DNA of 64,000 nt from Natrinema salifodinae (GCF_900110455.1 NZ_FOIS01000004.1:310001-374000); one strand, 5' to 3'; positions 20,132 to 29,094 are shown, counted from the first letter of the stretch. Notes: a model not told the origin generated them from the sequence alone. Numbers and translations are program-made.

Positions 20132-20210
20132 GCCCGGGTGGTGTAGTGGCCCATCATACGACCCTGTCACGGTCGTGACGCGGGTTCAAATCCCGCCTCG
20201 GGCGCTTTCT
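20110..20210 (+). repeat. 101-bp exact direct repeat, copy 2
   Basis: Second copy of the tRNA-Asp block, identical to 19624-19724. Confidence 0.95.
20132..20204 (+). tRNA. tRNA-Asp (GTC), copy 2
   Basis: Base-for-base identical to the gene at 19646-19718, with the same leader and trailing six bases. Two GTC-anticodon genes would suit the very high aspartate use of haloarchaeal proteins. Confidence 0.96.
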
Positions 20211-20515
20211 CACGATTCAATTCTTCGGGACACGCTTGTCTGTCGGGATGCGATCAATATTCACCAAGGTGAAAGGTAGCGTACCCAGCCGTCGCCCGTC
20301 TATTGTCAGGTTGCGTGACACGGTGGAGTTCGACTGCTATAGCCCCGCTCTGCTGGTATTTAATAATCAATGTACCTGCGTTCCGAAACTGCAACGACTC
20401 AACGACTGCCGATCATCGCCGTTCGCGCTTTGAATCCAATATAAGATCCATTTATACCGTTGGACACCCGTCAACCGAGACAATACTTATATCCCACAAC
20501 CGGCTTGCGTGGAAT
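20205..20515. other. Gene-free stretch after tRNA-Asp copy 2
   Basis: About 310 bases without a supported gene. It is AT-rich for this chromosome. In-frame codons upstream of 20516 lack haloarchaeal codon bias, so I treat them as non-coding. The right end holds the promoter box of the next gene. Confidence 0.55.
20486..20492 (+). promoter_or_regulatory. Candidate TATA-like box for the gene at 20516
   Basis: CTTATAT lies 24-30 bases before the ATG at 20516, matching a leaderless promoter. It also decides the start, since the frame is open further upstream. Confidence 0.6.
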
Positions 20516-21049
20516 ATGCGTCTGACGCCGTCATGGTTTCGCTCGTCGGGTCAGGGGGCCGACGAGCGAGGCGAAAACGGGGAGCCTGACCCTCTCTCTG
20601 AGATCACGATCGATTACGAGCCATCGATCAGTAGTTCACGGGGGGACGGAATCACGGTCGGGGAGTTCATTCCCGACTCCGATTCGGAACTCGCCGAAAC
20701 GATTGCACAGTTGGAGACACCCGTAACCGTCGACGAAATCACCGATCAACTGGTCCGACCGCGACGCCCGCCGCTCGAGACGTGGGCCGAAGTCCACGAA
20801 CGATTGCACCAACAGCGACTTCCCGCGCTCGACGCCGCGGATCTTGTCGAATTCGACGCGACGCAAGGGGTCGTAACCGCCCCGTCGAAGCGCTCGGCCA
20901 CGAATCCTGCCAGCGGCGGCTGGCTAACACGGGCCGCGTTCGTGGGCGTTTCGCTCGCTCTGTCGATCGCACTGTTTGCCGAACTAGTGCCGCCGATCAC
21001 GACCGCAGTGATCGTGACAGCCGCGGTGGCGGCGTTCATCGTCCCGTGA
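20516..21049 (+). CDS. DUF7344-like winged-helix membrane protein
   Basis: This 177-residue protein has a soluble N-terminal part and one or two C-terminal membrane helices (about residues 142-177, from FVGVSLALSIALF to the end). The middle (about 60-125) resembles a degenerate DUF7344/ArsR-like winged helix: paired hydrophobic helices, then LHQQRLPALDAADLVEFD where the wing should be. It is convergent with a second, clearer member at 21093. A membrane-tethered regulator is a reasonable guess, but DNA-contacting residues cannot be judged. The start at 20516 is set by the upstream box. Confidence 0.6.
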   Translation: MRLTPSWFRSSGQGADERGENGEPDPLSEITIDYEPSISSSRGDGITVGEFIPDSDSELAETIAQLETPVTVDEITDQLVRPRRPPLETWAEVHERLHQQRLPALDAADLVEFDATQGVVTAPSKRSATNPASGGWLTRAAFVGVSLALSIALFAELVPPITTAVIVTAAVAAFIVP

Positions 21050-21092
21050 TCGCTCTCCCGGCCACGGGGAGCGGTCGGCGGTCCGTCTCGAT

Positions 21093-21710
21093 TCAATCGA
21101 TATACCGGCCGGCAGTCAGCAGCGTAAACAGCAGCAGAATAACGGCACTCAGGCTGAGCCCGGAGAGAACCGAAATCCCGGGCAGTTCGAGCACCGATCC
21201 GAGTAGCAGGAGACCGCCGAGTCCAGTCACAGCGATCGAGTAATCGTCCCACGTAACGCTCCCAGAGGGCTGCTCGGCCGACGCATCCGTGTCCGCGTCC
21301 GCAGTCGGCGCGGGCTCGAGATACTGATCGAGTTCGTCGGCCAACGGTTTGCGCTCGACGAGCCCGCGGCTCTGTTGGTAGTCGATGACGCCTGCCTTGT
21401 CCAGCTTCGGAAGATGAGACTGATACAGCGGAATGTAGACGCGCTGACGCTGGTCGGACGTGAGCTCCGCGACCGTCGTGTCGTGTTCCCAGGCCGCGAC
21501 CTGCTCCGCGACATCGCGCATGCGAACGGTCTCTTCGGTGCCGCTGAGATATCTGAGGACCAGGCGACGGCGCTCGTTTTGGAGGAGATGGAAGATTTCG
21601 TCGGCTGGGAGAGCGTCCTCGGTCGCGGTGTCGGCGTTCGGATCGACATCGGCATCGTCGTCGATCGCGGTCGCCTCGGTCTCACCACCGCTGAGTTGTG
21701 TCGATTTCAT
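21093..21710 (-). CDS. DUF7344 family winged-helix membrane protein
   Basis: This 205-residue protein contains an ArsR-like winged-helix domain at about residues 36-115: IFHLLQNERRRLVLRYL, a turn-helix around RMRDVAEQVAAWE, and YQSHLPKLDKAGVIDYQ for the recognition helix and wing. A flexible acidic linker follows, then two C-terminal membrane helices (about 150-203). Such proteins are widespread haloarchaeal putative transcription regulators held at the membrane. It converges on the related gene at 20516, their stops being 43 bases apart. Signal and target are unknown. Confidence 0.75.
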   Translation of the reverse strand: MKSTQLSGGETEATAIDDDADVDPNADTATEDALPADEIFHLLQNERRRLVLRYLSGTEETVRMRDVAEQVAAWEHDTTVAELTSDQRQRVYIPLYQSHLPKLDKAGVIDYQQSRGLVERKPLADELDQYLEPAPTADADTDASAEQPSGSVTWDDYSIAVTGLGGLLLLGSVLELPGISVLSGLSLSAVILLLFTLLTAGRYID

Positions 21711-22437
21711 TGAACAGTCGGCTCCAGAGCCGAGGTCGTATTAAAGGGTGGAAACCGTCTATCTTGGATCAGCCCATTTCACTCGGATTCATAGGCACGA
21801 GAATGATTTCATGATATTTTATAACCGATCGAGAAGGGATATTAGGCCGATATACGCGGGTTTCAGAATATCATATAGGGTGTTATTTTCCGACTCCATC
21901 TCTTGATACATATCATAATTTGCCCCGAGTTCACTGAAATTTACAGCTCTATCTGGAATCCAGACGGCCGAGTACTACTTAAGTGACATAATTGCCAGAT
22001 CAGTTATAGTATTGCGGCGTATCGGCCGTCGAAACGAGGTATTTGGCCCGCGATCAGTACCCCAGTAGAAGAGATCGGAGCGAGACGACCGGTCGACAGG
22101 GGGAATGGATCACTCGCGATCCGAGACGGACATCGGCCAGCGACCGACGGCCATGGCTCTACACGGTTCCGAGTTGAGGCGGAAATCGAACAGCTGAGGC
22201 AGTGACACGCTGATTCCAGCGGAGGCGTATGTTCCGGGCGTAACCCCAAGGGTCTGCGTCCGAAAACAGTGTTCCTCGCGAATGTGTTTCGGGGTGAATC
22301 GCGCGACCGATCCGCTCCCGAATCGGTCGAATCCGAATGATCCGAATTCTTTAGTGATCGTGTCTCACTCGTAACGTTATCGACACCTCTGGTCGTCGTA
22401 GTGCGATCAGCGACGGACACCGCTCGAAGGGTAGATC
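21711..22437. other. Long AT-rich gene-free stretch
   Basis: This is the longest gene-free stretch in the window, about 730 bases between divergent regulatory genes. Roughly 21770-22010 is markedly AT-rich and contains many ATAT/TTAT motifs in both directions. No open frame shows haloarchaeal codon bias. I see no repeat, tRNA remnant or transposase. It presumably carries the promoters of both flanking genes. Confidence 0.6.
21740..21747 (-). promoter_or_regulatory. Candidate TATA-like box for the DUF7344 gene
   Basis: The leftward strand reads CCTTTAAT 30-37 bases before the ATG at 21710, suiting a transcript with only a few leader bases. Confidence 0.55.
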
Positions 22438-24564
22438 ATGACACAGTCGATTATCGTACTCGTCGTCGATAACGAACCGGGCGTTGCGGATCTCGCCGGA
22501 GAGATGCTTGAGCGCGAGCGCGACTCGATCGTCGCCGTTTCGGCGACGGATGGCCGAGAAGCGCTATCGGTTCACGAGCGTCGCGACGTCGACTGTATCG
22601 TCAGCGATTACGAGATGCCGGAGATGACGGGCTTGGAGCTGTTAGAGCAGGTTCGCGAAGACGATCCCGATCTCCCCTTCATTCTCTTTACGGGACGCGG
22701 GTCGGAAGAGATCGCCAGCGAGGCGATCGCGGCGGGCGTGACCCAGTATCTCCAGAAGGGGTCTGGGAAGGAGCAGTACGCGCTCTTGGCGAATCAGATC
22801 ACGAACGCCGTCACCCAGTATCGAACAGAATCGGAGCTTCGGGAGAGCGAGCGCCGCTACGAGCGAATACTGACGGCGTTACACGAGACGACGCGAGACC
22901 TGATGCGCGCCGAGACGAAAGACGAAATCTATCGCGCTGCGACCGAGACGGCGGACGACATCCTCGACGTGACGGTCGCCGCGTCCTACGCGTTCGAGCC
23001 AACAGCCGGGGTCCTCGAACACGCGGCCTCGGTACAGCGAGCGCCCGATCGTGCCGATCCGAGGCTGACGTTCGAGCGGGGCGACGGCCTGGTCTGGGGT
23101 GTGTTTTCGGAGGGAGACAGCGCCTACTACGAGGACGTGACGTGTGGGAATGGACTCGACGCTGCGGAGACGCTGAGCCGAAGCGAACTGATCGTCCCGT
23201 TGGGGACCCACGGCGTGTTACTCACGGGAACCGAAGCCGTCGACGGGTTCGACGAGACGATGATCGAGCTGGTGCATATCTTGGCGGCCAACACCGAGGC
23301 CGCTCTGGATCGGGCCGAACGCGAACAGTTACTCCGCGATCACGATCGGACGCTCACTCGGAAAAACGAGGAGCTGACGCGACTCAACCACACGAACGAG
23401 ATCGTCCGCGAGATCAACCACGGCATCGCACAGGCGTCGACGCGGGCGGAAATAGAGGAGACGGTGTGTGACCGCCTGGCCGAGACGGATCGATACCGGT
23501 TCGCCTGGATCGCCGCGAGCGACGACGAGCCGCCGGCACCGACCGCGTGGGCCGGCATCGACGCGGCTTACATCGACGGGATCCGCGATGACGGCGATTG
23601 CGCGCCGGAAATCGGACTGGTCCGCGACACGCTCGAATCGGCCGAGATACGGTTGGTTCGAAACGTCCTGGAAGACGCTCGATGGACCACACGGCGGAAG
23701 GAGGCGTTGACCTACGGCTTCCAGACGGTACTCGGTGTTCCGCTGGTCGCCGACGACCGGCGGTACGGCGTGCTGGTCGTCCACATCACGGGGACCGACT
23801 CGGTCGGCGAGCGCGAACGCGACGTGGTGGCCGAACTGGGGGAGACGATCGGCCACGCGATCCGATCCGTCGAGCGGACGCGGGCGATGGTGACCGACAG
23901 CCGGCTCGAACTCGAGCTCGCCGTCGAGGACTCGCGGCTGTTGTTCAACCGGCTCTCGGGTCGGATTCCGGATGCAGCACCGATAACGCTCGAGGGCGTC
24001 GTCGACCGCGGTGAGGCGGGTATCGTCCTGTTCGTCAGGGCACCGGAGACGGCGGCGCTCACGTCGCTGGCGACGGAGTGGGCGTCGATCGAGTCGCTCT
24101 CGGTCATCTCCGAGGGCGAGGAGGAGGCGCTCTTCGAACTGACGGTGACGGCAACCTCGTTTCTCGACGTCCTTCGGACCTACGACGTTCAAGTCCGGAT
24201 GGCTACGGCAGAGAACGGGACGTCGACGGTCGTCCTCGAGGTCCCCCAAGGGGTCGAAACCCGATCATTGATCGACGCGATCAGGGAGGAGTACCCCGAG
24301 ACTGACCTGGTCGCCAAGCGGGAGACGACACACACCCGCACGGCCAGACAGCTCGATACCTACCTCGCGGAGCGACTCACCGACAAGCAGTTCGAGGCCA
24401 TGCAGGCGGCTCACTATAGCGGATTCTTCGAGTGGCCCCGAGAGAGTACCGGGGAGGACCTCGCGGACGCGCTCGACGTGTCGCCGCCGACGTATCACTA
24501 CCACTTGCGGGCGGCCGAACGGAAGCTCGTCGGCCTGGCCTTCGAGGGCGGATCGAAGGAGTAG
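22438..24564 (+). CDS. Response regulator with GAF domains and bacterio-opsin activator-type HTH
   Basis: This 708-residue cytoplasmic regulator has, in order: a receiver domain (about 1-125, phospho-acceptor D57 in IVSDYEMPEMTG), a GAF-like domain (about 150-290), a short coiled linker, a second GAF domain (about 330-480), a BAT/GAF-HTH-associated domain (about 490-645) and a C-terminal HTH_10 (about 650-700, LTDKQFEAMQAAHYSGFF with SPPTYHYHLRAAERKL). HTH_10 proteins include Bat, which controls bacterio-opsin expression. The lack of a histidine kinase domain means phosphate must come from a kinase encoded elsewhere. No kinase is nearby. Target genes are unknown; the adjacent membrane regulators are candidates only. 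Confidence 0.88.
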   Translation: MTQSIIVLVVDNEPGVADLAGEMLERERDSIVAVSATDGREALSVHERRDVDCIVSDYEMPEMTGLELLEQVREDDPDLPFILFTGRGSEEIASEAIAAGVTQYLQKGSGKEQYALLANQITNAVTQYRTESELRESERRYERILTALHETTRDLMRAETKDEIYRAATETADDILDVTVAASYAFEPTAGVLEHAASVQRAPDRADPRLTFERGDGLVWGVFSEGDSAYYEDVTCGNGLDAAETLSRSELIVPLGTHGVLLTGTEAVDGFDETMIELVHILAANTEAALDRAEREQLLRDHDRTLTRKNEELTRLNHTNEIVREINHGIAQASTRAEIEETVCDRLAETDRYRFAWIAASDDEPPAPTAWAGIDAAYIDGIRDDGDCAPEIGLVRDTLESAEIRLVRNVLEDARWTTRRKEALTYGFQTVLGVPLVADDRRYGVLVVHITGTDSVGERERDVVAELGETIGHAIRSVERTRAMVTDSRLELELAVEDSRLLFNRLSGRIPDAAPITLEGVVDRGEAGIVLFVRAPETAALTSLATEWASIESLSVISEGEEEALFELTVTATSFLDVLRTYDVQVRMATAENGTSTVVLEVPQGVETRSLIDAIREEYPETDLVAKRETTHTRTARQLDTYLAERLTDKQFEAMQAAHYSGFFEWPRESTGEDLADALDVSPPTYHYHLRAAERKLVGLAFEGGSKE

Positions 24565-25045
24565 CGTGTTCCGTTCGAACGGTCTACGCAGGTAGCGAAC
24601 GCCTCCATCGCTTTCCCACAACGTTCGGACACAGCGACGGCTCTTCCTCTGGGTCGCGATCGATTCGACACGGAGCGTCTCGGAACGCTCTCGGTCGGAC
24701 CGCGACGTCCTCGCCGGTTGCGGCGCGCTCGAAGCCAGTCGTCGACGGGGACGGGCGGCGTTCTCTCGGGCAGACGCAGCGGGGGTTCACATCGCGGCGG
24801 CCCAATCCGACACTAATTACTTAGAGACAGATCACTGAAACGGGCAAATGATTAGAGAGTATATTTAACCCCCATCGAGTCGTATCCGTAACCGGCGATC
24901 AAAGACAGACTGTCGCCACCCCCAATCCCCACCCCATCTCTTTCAGTTGCTATCAGTTCACCAGTGACGACTATCGGAACGGCATACCGGATACCGGTGC
25001 GGAAATAAGAGCCGAGAGCCGCCGAGTTCGGCTACCCGGAACGTG
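24565..25045. other. Gene-free stretch between convergent genes
   Basis: About 480 bases separate two convergent genes, so no mRNA promoter is expected. Even so, a strong TATA-like box lies at 24860-24868, followed by a C-rich patch (24919-24935) and a T-rich patch. No start codon with a credible frame follows. See the finding on a possible non-coding RNA. Confidence 0.55.
24860..24868 (+). promoter_or_regulatory. Orphan TATA-like box in a convergent intergenic region
   Basis: TATATTTAA is one of the best promoter-box matches in the window, yet no coding frame begins downstream in either direction within a reasonable distance. Confidence 0.35.
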
Positions 25046-25828
25046 CTATCGCGATCGGCGCCGTCGGGATCGAGGCTGCGATTGCCGGTCGATGGCTTCG
25101 TCCCACTCGATCCAGTCCTGTTCCCATCCGCGGCGAGACTCGGCGCGTCGCTGAGCGCGTTCGCGATCCTCGCGCGTCATCCGGTTGCGTTCGACGGCCC
25201 CCGACTGTTCGCCCTCGACCAGCAGCGGATCGAACGCGACCGGATCGAACCGGTCGATCTCGCCGTCGGGCGAGACGGCCGCGAGCCGCTGGCGCTGCGT
25301 GCCACGCGGGAAGACCAGGCGACCGTCCGCGGCCAGCTGGTCGAGCAGCGCGCGCGGCGGTTCGACGGCGGCGGCCTCGAGCAGAATGCGATCGAAGGGC
25401 GCGTACTCGGGGAGGCCGTTCTCGCCGTCGCGGCGGTCGACGAGGACGCCCTCGTAGCCCGCCTCGGCGAGGTTTCGACGCGCTTCGATGACCAGCGGGC
25501 GGGAGATGTCGACGGCGTGGACGCTGGTTTCGCCGACGATTTCAGCCGCGACGGCGGCCGTGTAGCCGATGCCGGCGCCGACGATCAGCACGGCGTCGTC
25601 GTCCTCGAGCGCGAGCGCCTGGAACAGCCGCGCGACCGTACTCGGCGCGAGGACGCGGGTACCGAGGGCCTCGTGTTCACGGTCCGCGTAGGCCGACCGC
25701 TCGTCGTCGAGGAATTCGTGGCGAGGGACGTCGCGCATCGCGACGGAGACGGCCTCGTCCGCGAGCACCTCCTTGGGTGCGGATTCGAGGCCGTCGACCA
25801 TGTCCTCTCGCAGCACCGCGGGATCCAT
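25046..25828 (-). CDS. Protein-L-isoaspartate O-methyltransferase-like protein (second paralogue)
   Basis: The 260-residue protein has a PCMT-like N-terminus (VPRHEFLDDERSAYADRE) and a SAM-binding fold with motif I as LIVGAGIGYTAAV. In true PCMT the motif region near the substrate has ISAPHM; here it is LAPSTVARL, so substrate binding probably differs. The C-terminal 45 residues are extra, very rich in Arg/Glu/Gln and unlike the usual haloarchaeal composition. The start at 25828 (MDPAVLREDMVDGL) matches the family; the frame remains open upstream. It follows a canonical pcm by about 100 bases on the same strand. Confidence 0.82.
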   Translation of the reverse strand: MDPAVLREDMVDGLESAPKEVLADEAVSVAMRDVPRHEFLDDERSAYADREHEALGTRVLAPSTVARLFQALALEDDDAVLIVGAGIGYTAAVAAEIVGETSVHAVDISRPLVIEARRNLAEAGYEGVLVDRRDGENGLPEYAPFDRILLEAAAVEPPRALLDQLAADGRLVFPRGTQRQRLAAVSPDGEIDRFDPVAFDPLLVEGEQSGAVERNRMTREDRERAQRRAESRRGWEQDWIEWDEAIDRQSQPRSRRRRSR

Positions 25829-25931
25829 ACGCCAGCTATCGCACCGGTGGTTATGAATGGCGCGCTTGCGCGGAGTCGTCGTCTCCGCTCCCGCGGCCGT
25901 TTTTATGCACGGTCTCGATCGCGCTCGTCGA

Positions 25932-26588
25932 TCACCCGCGCATCCGAACGAACCGGACGCCGCCGTGCGTGCGCCGTTCGAGCGAGCCGTCCGCCCGTTT
26001 CGTGGCCTCGACGAGCGTCTGGTGACCGGCTCCGATCGGTGCGAGCAACTGCCCGCCGGTCCGGACCTGACCGACGACCGAATCGGGGAACTCGGCCGCG
26101 GCGCAGGTGAAGTAGGCGGCGTCGTAGGGCGCACGGTCGGGCCAGCCCTCGCGGCCGTCGCCGACGCGAACCGCAATCTCGTCGTAGCCGATTTCCGCGA
26201 GCTGATCGCGCGCCTGGCCGGCGAGCCTCCCGCTGTACTCGACGGTGGAGACGTTTTCGTCGCCGACTAACTCGGCCGTGACGGCCGCGTGATAGCCGCA
26301 GCCGGTGCCGATCTCGAGGACCTCGTCGCCGGAATCCGGCTCGAGCAGATCGGCCATGATCGCGACCATGTGCGGGGCGCTGATCGTCTGGCCGTCTCCG
26401 ATCGGGAGCGGCCGATCGGCGTAGGCGCTGTCCCGGCGGTCCGGCGGGACGAACTCGTGGCGCGGCACCGACTCGAGCGCCTCGAGCACGCGCTCGTCGT
26501 CCACGCGCGGCGCGACGGTCTCGACCATCCGTCGCCTGGCGGCCTCGTAGTCGGAATCGTGATCGTCGGAGCGATTGATATCGAACAT
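25932..26588 (-). CDS. pcm: Protein-L-isoaspartate O-methyltransferase
   Basis: This 218-residue enzyme methylates isoaspartyl residues formed by protein ageing, starting their repair with S-adenosylmethionine. Motifs include VPRHEFVPPD, the substrate-loop motif ISAPHMVAIM and SAM motif I VLEIGTGCGYHAAV. Isoaspartate repair should matter in the very Asp-rich haloarchaeal proteome. A divergent paralogue follows it, and the two are likely co-transcribed. Confidence 0.95.
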   Translation of the reverse strand: MFDINRSDDHDSDYEAARRRMVETVAPRVDDERVLEALESVPRHEFVPPDRRDSAYADRPLPIGDGQTISAPHMVAIMADLLEPDSGDEVLEIGTGCGYHAAVTAELVGDENVSTVEYSGRLAGQARDQLAEIGYDEIAVRVGDGREGWPDRAPYDAAYFTCAAAEFPDSVVGQVRTGGQLLAPIGAGHQTLVEATKRADGSLERRTHGGVRFVRMRG

Positions 26589-26696
26589 GGCGTCGCGACT
26601 ACTACGTGCTGGAGAACAGTAGTGCGTCGGGTAGCGAGTACCGGGCCCGACGGTGATCGTGTCGAGACGGGGGTCGGGAGCCGGGAGCCGGTATCG

Positions 26697-27356
26697 TTAC
26701 CAGGCCGACCAGGCGCTGGTCGTCTCGTCGTAGGCGTAGACGCGCTTGAGGTCCTTCGCGAAGGCGGTGTCGCCCTCCATTTCGAAGCGGTCTCGCCGGT
26801 AGCCGTCGGCGTCGTCGCGGACGACGAAGGCGTCGATCTCGAACTCGTCGTCGCCGAACTCCTCGACCGCGCCGACCTCGAACTCGTAGTCGCCGGGGAC
26901 GTGGACGGTGATGCTCCGGCTGTCGTCTCGGGAGCCGTCCTGGGGGTGGACGGTGACGTTGACCGCGACGTTGTCGACCTCGCGACTCCAGACGGTCTCG
27001 ATCTCGTCCGCCGGCGCCTCCTCGACGCGCTGCTGTCCGTCGAGTTCGACGCTGGTCACGCGGACCGTCGAGAGGACCTCCTCGGTCTCCAAGATGAACT
27101 CGTCGCCGACCTCGACGGTCTCGTCCTCGGGCGCGGTGACGTTCGCCGTGAAGGACTCGCCGCCCTGGGAGACGACGACGTCGATGGTGACCTCGCGTTC
27201 GGTCTCGGGCTGTACTTTGTGGACGTGGCCGCAGTCGCTGCATCGAATGGTGTAGGTACCGCCGCCTTCCGTGACCGTGAGAACCTCGTGGACCGTCTCG
27301 AGGTCCGGCGAGCACGAAGGACAGGGCGTCGGAACCCGATCCGGTGTTTCGCTCAT
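26697..27356 (-). CDS. HVO_0476-family zinc-finger protein
   Basis: This 219-residue protein matches the haloarchaeal family named after HVO_0476. The N-terminus has two zinc knuckles, CPSC and CSDC, about 25 residues apart, forming one zinc ribbon. The rest is beta-rich with two similar halves carrying repeated DxxxVEVGDEF-like patterns. No membrane segment is present. Function is unknown; a nucleic-acid or protein-binding role is inferred from the zinc ribbon only. Confidence 0.8.
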   Translation of the reverse strand: MSETPDRVPTPCPSCSPDLETVHEVLTVTEGGGTYTIRCSDCGHVHKVQPETEREVTIDVVVSQGGESFTANVTAPEDETVEVGDEFILETEEVLSTVRVTSVELDGQQRVEEAPADEIETVWSREVDNVAVNVTVHPQDGSRDDSRSITVHVPGDYEFEVGAVEEFGDDEFEIDAFVVRDDADGYRRDRFEMEGDTAFAKDLKRVYAYDETTSAWSAW

Positions 27357-27413
27357 ACCCCGTCGTAGACGCCACGCACCTAAAAGACGATTGGACCGGC
27401 CCTCGATCTCGGC

Positions 27414-27995
27414 CTAGTTTCCCTGGATCGCGTCGATCACCATCGCCGCGGCCACGACGGGCTCTTTCGGGACGGAACTGGCGTCGTCGATGGTGATCTC
27501 GTAGCGGTCCCGCAGCGAGAACTGCCCGTCGATGGAACCGACGTGTGCGCCGTTCGGGTCCGTGATCTCGTACTTGTGCGGGATCCAGCCGCCGAACGGA
27601 ACGACGTTCCGTGCCACCGTCACCAGCGCGCCCCAGGAGTTGATCTCGGCCAGTTTCGCTTCGGTGTCGGCGTCGCGGATCTTCCAGGTGTCCTGAAGGA
27701 TCGAGTAATCGTTGTCCAGAATCACGAGGTCCTCACCGGTCCGGGCGTCGGACAGCACGTAGTTCCCTGCGACGTCGATGATCCCGCCGGCTGTCACCGT
27801 GAACACCTCGTCGCCCTCGGCGTCGGTGAAGGGGAACTCCTCTCTCATCTTGAACAGTTTCTGTTTCCCCCGGAGGACGACGTCCCCGTCGGCATCGAGT
27901 GCCCGGTACTTGTTCCGAATCAGGCCCTGTTCGACCGTATACCGGTCGTCCGTGAGTTCGATCCCGTCGATATCGTACGAACGAGTGTCGCTCAT
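27414..27995 (-). CDS. LURP-one-related (Tubby/scramblase-like fold) protein
   Basis: This 193-residue protein has the repeated beta-strand pattern of the LURP-one-related/scramblase family: YTVEQGLIRNKYRALDADG, KQKLFKMREEFPFTDAEG, YSILQDTWKIRDADTEAKLAEI and HVGSIDGQFSLRDRYEITID. In other organisms this fold binds membranes or lipids; the archaeal role is unknown. The C-terminal helix (PVVAAAMVIDAIQ) is hydrophobic and could touch the membrane. It lies upstream of the HVO_0476-family gene with 57 bases between. Confidence 0.78.
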   Translation of the reverse strand: MSDTRSYDIDGIELTDDRYTVEQGLIRNKYRALDADGDVVLRGKQKLFKMREEFPFTDAEGDEVFTVTAGGIIDVAGNYVLSDARTGEDLVILDNDYSILQDTWKIRDADTEAKLAEINSWGALVTVARNVVPFGGWIPHKYEITDPNGAHVGSIDGQFSLRDRYEITIDDASSVPKEPVVAAAMVIDAIQGN

Positions 27996-28137
27996 CGGTA
28001 CCGGCCACTCGCTACCGGTACTTGAAACCGATAGGTTCTAACAGGTACGTCGGAGAACCAACCGTCTTCCGTCCCGTACTTTTCTATCGACTGTCGACCG
28101 GAGACCCGGAGCGAACCTGCACGAACGGTCTCTCGAG

Positions 28138-29094
28138 TCAGGCGTCGTCCGCCGTCGGGAGCGCAATCTGCTCGCCGTCGGCGTAGACGGTCGGTTCGCG
28201 GATGATCCCGTCGAGGTGGATCGGCGCCTCCGTGTCGCCGCCGATCCCCGCGTCGTCGCCGATCGCGATGTGGACGGTGCCGGCGGCCTTCTCGTCCAAC
28301 AGGACCGAGCCGACCAGGTCGGTGACGGCGACGTTCGTCCCAATGCCCAGTTCCGCCAGGTTGTAGGCCGCGTCGCCGACCTCCTCGGCCGCATCCTCGA
28401 CCTCCGCGCGGATCTCGTCGTCCGAGATCTCGGTGACCAGGCCGTCCTCGACCTCGAAGGAGAGGGTCTCGCCGTCCGCGAGCAGCCCATGGGGCATCAT
28501 CGTCCCGTCGACGACGAAGGTGCCGTCGGCGGTCGCGGGGCTGACGAACACCTCGCCGGCCGGGAGGTTCGACATCGTCCCCGACTCGTGGACGATCCCG
28601 GTGTCGGAGAGCCACTCCCGGTCGCCGACGCCGAACGTGATGTCGGTCCCGGCGTCGGTCGTGACGCGGACCTCGTCGGCCCCGGCGACCCGGTCGCGGA
28701 CGTCGTCGCAGTGGGCCGCGATCGACTCGTAGTCGGCGTCCAGCCCCGTCGTGAAGACGTCCTCGGTGATCCCCGGGAGCGTCGCGACCCGCGCGCCGGC
28801 CTCGTTGGCCTCGGTCCGAGCGCGGGTGTGGCTCAGGCTCTTCGTCGTCGGCGCGAGCACGACGTCGGCCCCGGCCATCGCGGCCGCGACGGGCGCCGGC
28901 GGCTCCCCGCCGTGGGTCTCGCCAGGCGGGTACCGGACGATCGCGGCGTCGTCGGTGATCTCGCTCGCGACCTCGTAGAGCGCCTCCCCGATGGGTTCGC
29001 GTTCGTCGTCGGTGACGATCGCACACGATTCCCCGGCCTCGAGAGCCAGACACTGGCGGACGGCCGTCTCCGCTGCGGTCCGAAGTTCGTCCAT
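28138..29094 (-). CDS. M29-like (thermophilic) aminopeptidase family protein
   Basis: This 318-residue protein resembles the short archaeal relatives of M29 aminopeptidases. Family-like motifs are ELGIGTN, HIAIGDDAGIGG and HLDGII in the C-terminal half, where metal ligands would lie, and an N-terminal Rossmann-like half. Several M29 metal-ligand positions seem altered, so peptidase activity is uncertain. It is cytoplasmic by composition and divergent from gap. Its role may be peptide turnover, but a substrate cannot be inferred. Confidence 0.75.
   Translation of the reverse strand: MDELRTAAETAVRQCLALEAGESCAIVTDDEREPIGEALYEVASEITDDAAIVRYPPGETHGGEPPAPVAAAMAGADVVLAPTTKSLSHTRARTEANEAGARVATLPGITEDVFTTGLDADYESIAAHCDDVRDRVAGADEVRVTTDAGTDITFGVGDREWLSDTGIVHESGTMSNLPAGEVFVSPATADGTFVVDGTMMPHGLLADGETLSFEVEDGLVTEISDDEIRAEVEDAAEEVGDAAYNLAELGIGTNVAVTDLVGSVLLDEKAAGTVHIAIGDDAGIGGDTEAPIHLDGIIREPTVYADGEQIALPTADDA

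Noticed and set aside
19646-20210. Attachment sites of an integrated element at the tRNA-Asp genes
   Set aside because: Integration usually leaves only the 3' part of a tRNA duplicated and an integrase nearby. Here both copies are whole with leader and promoter, and the 385-bp spacer has no genes.
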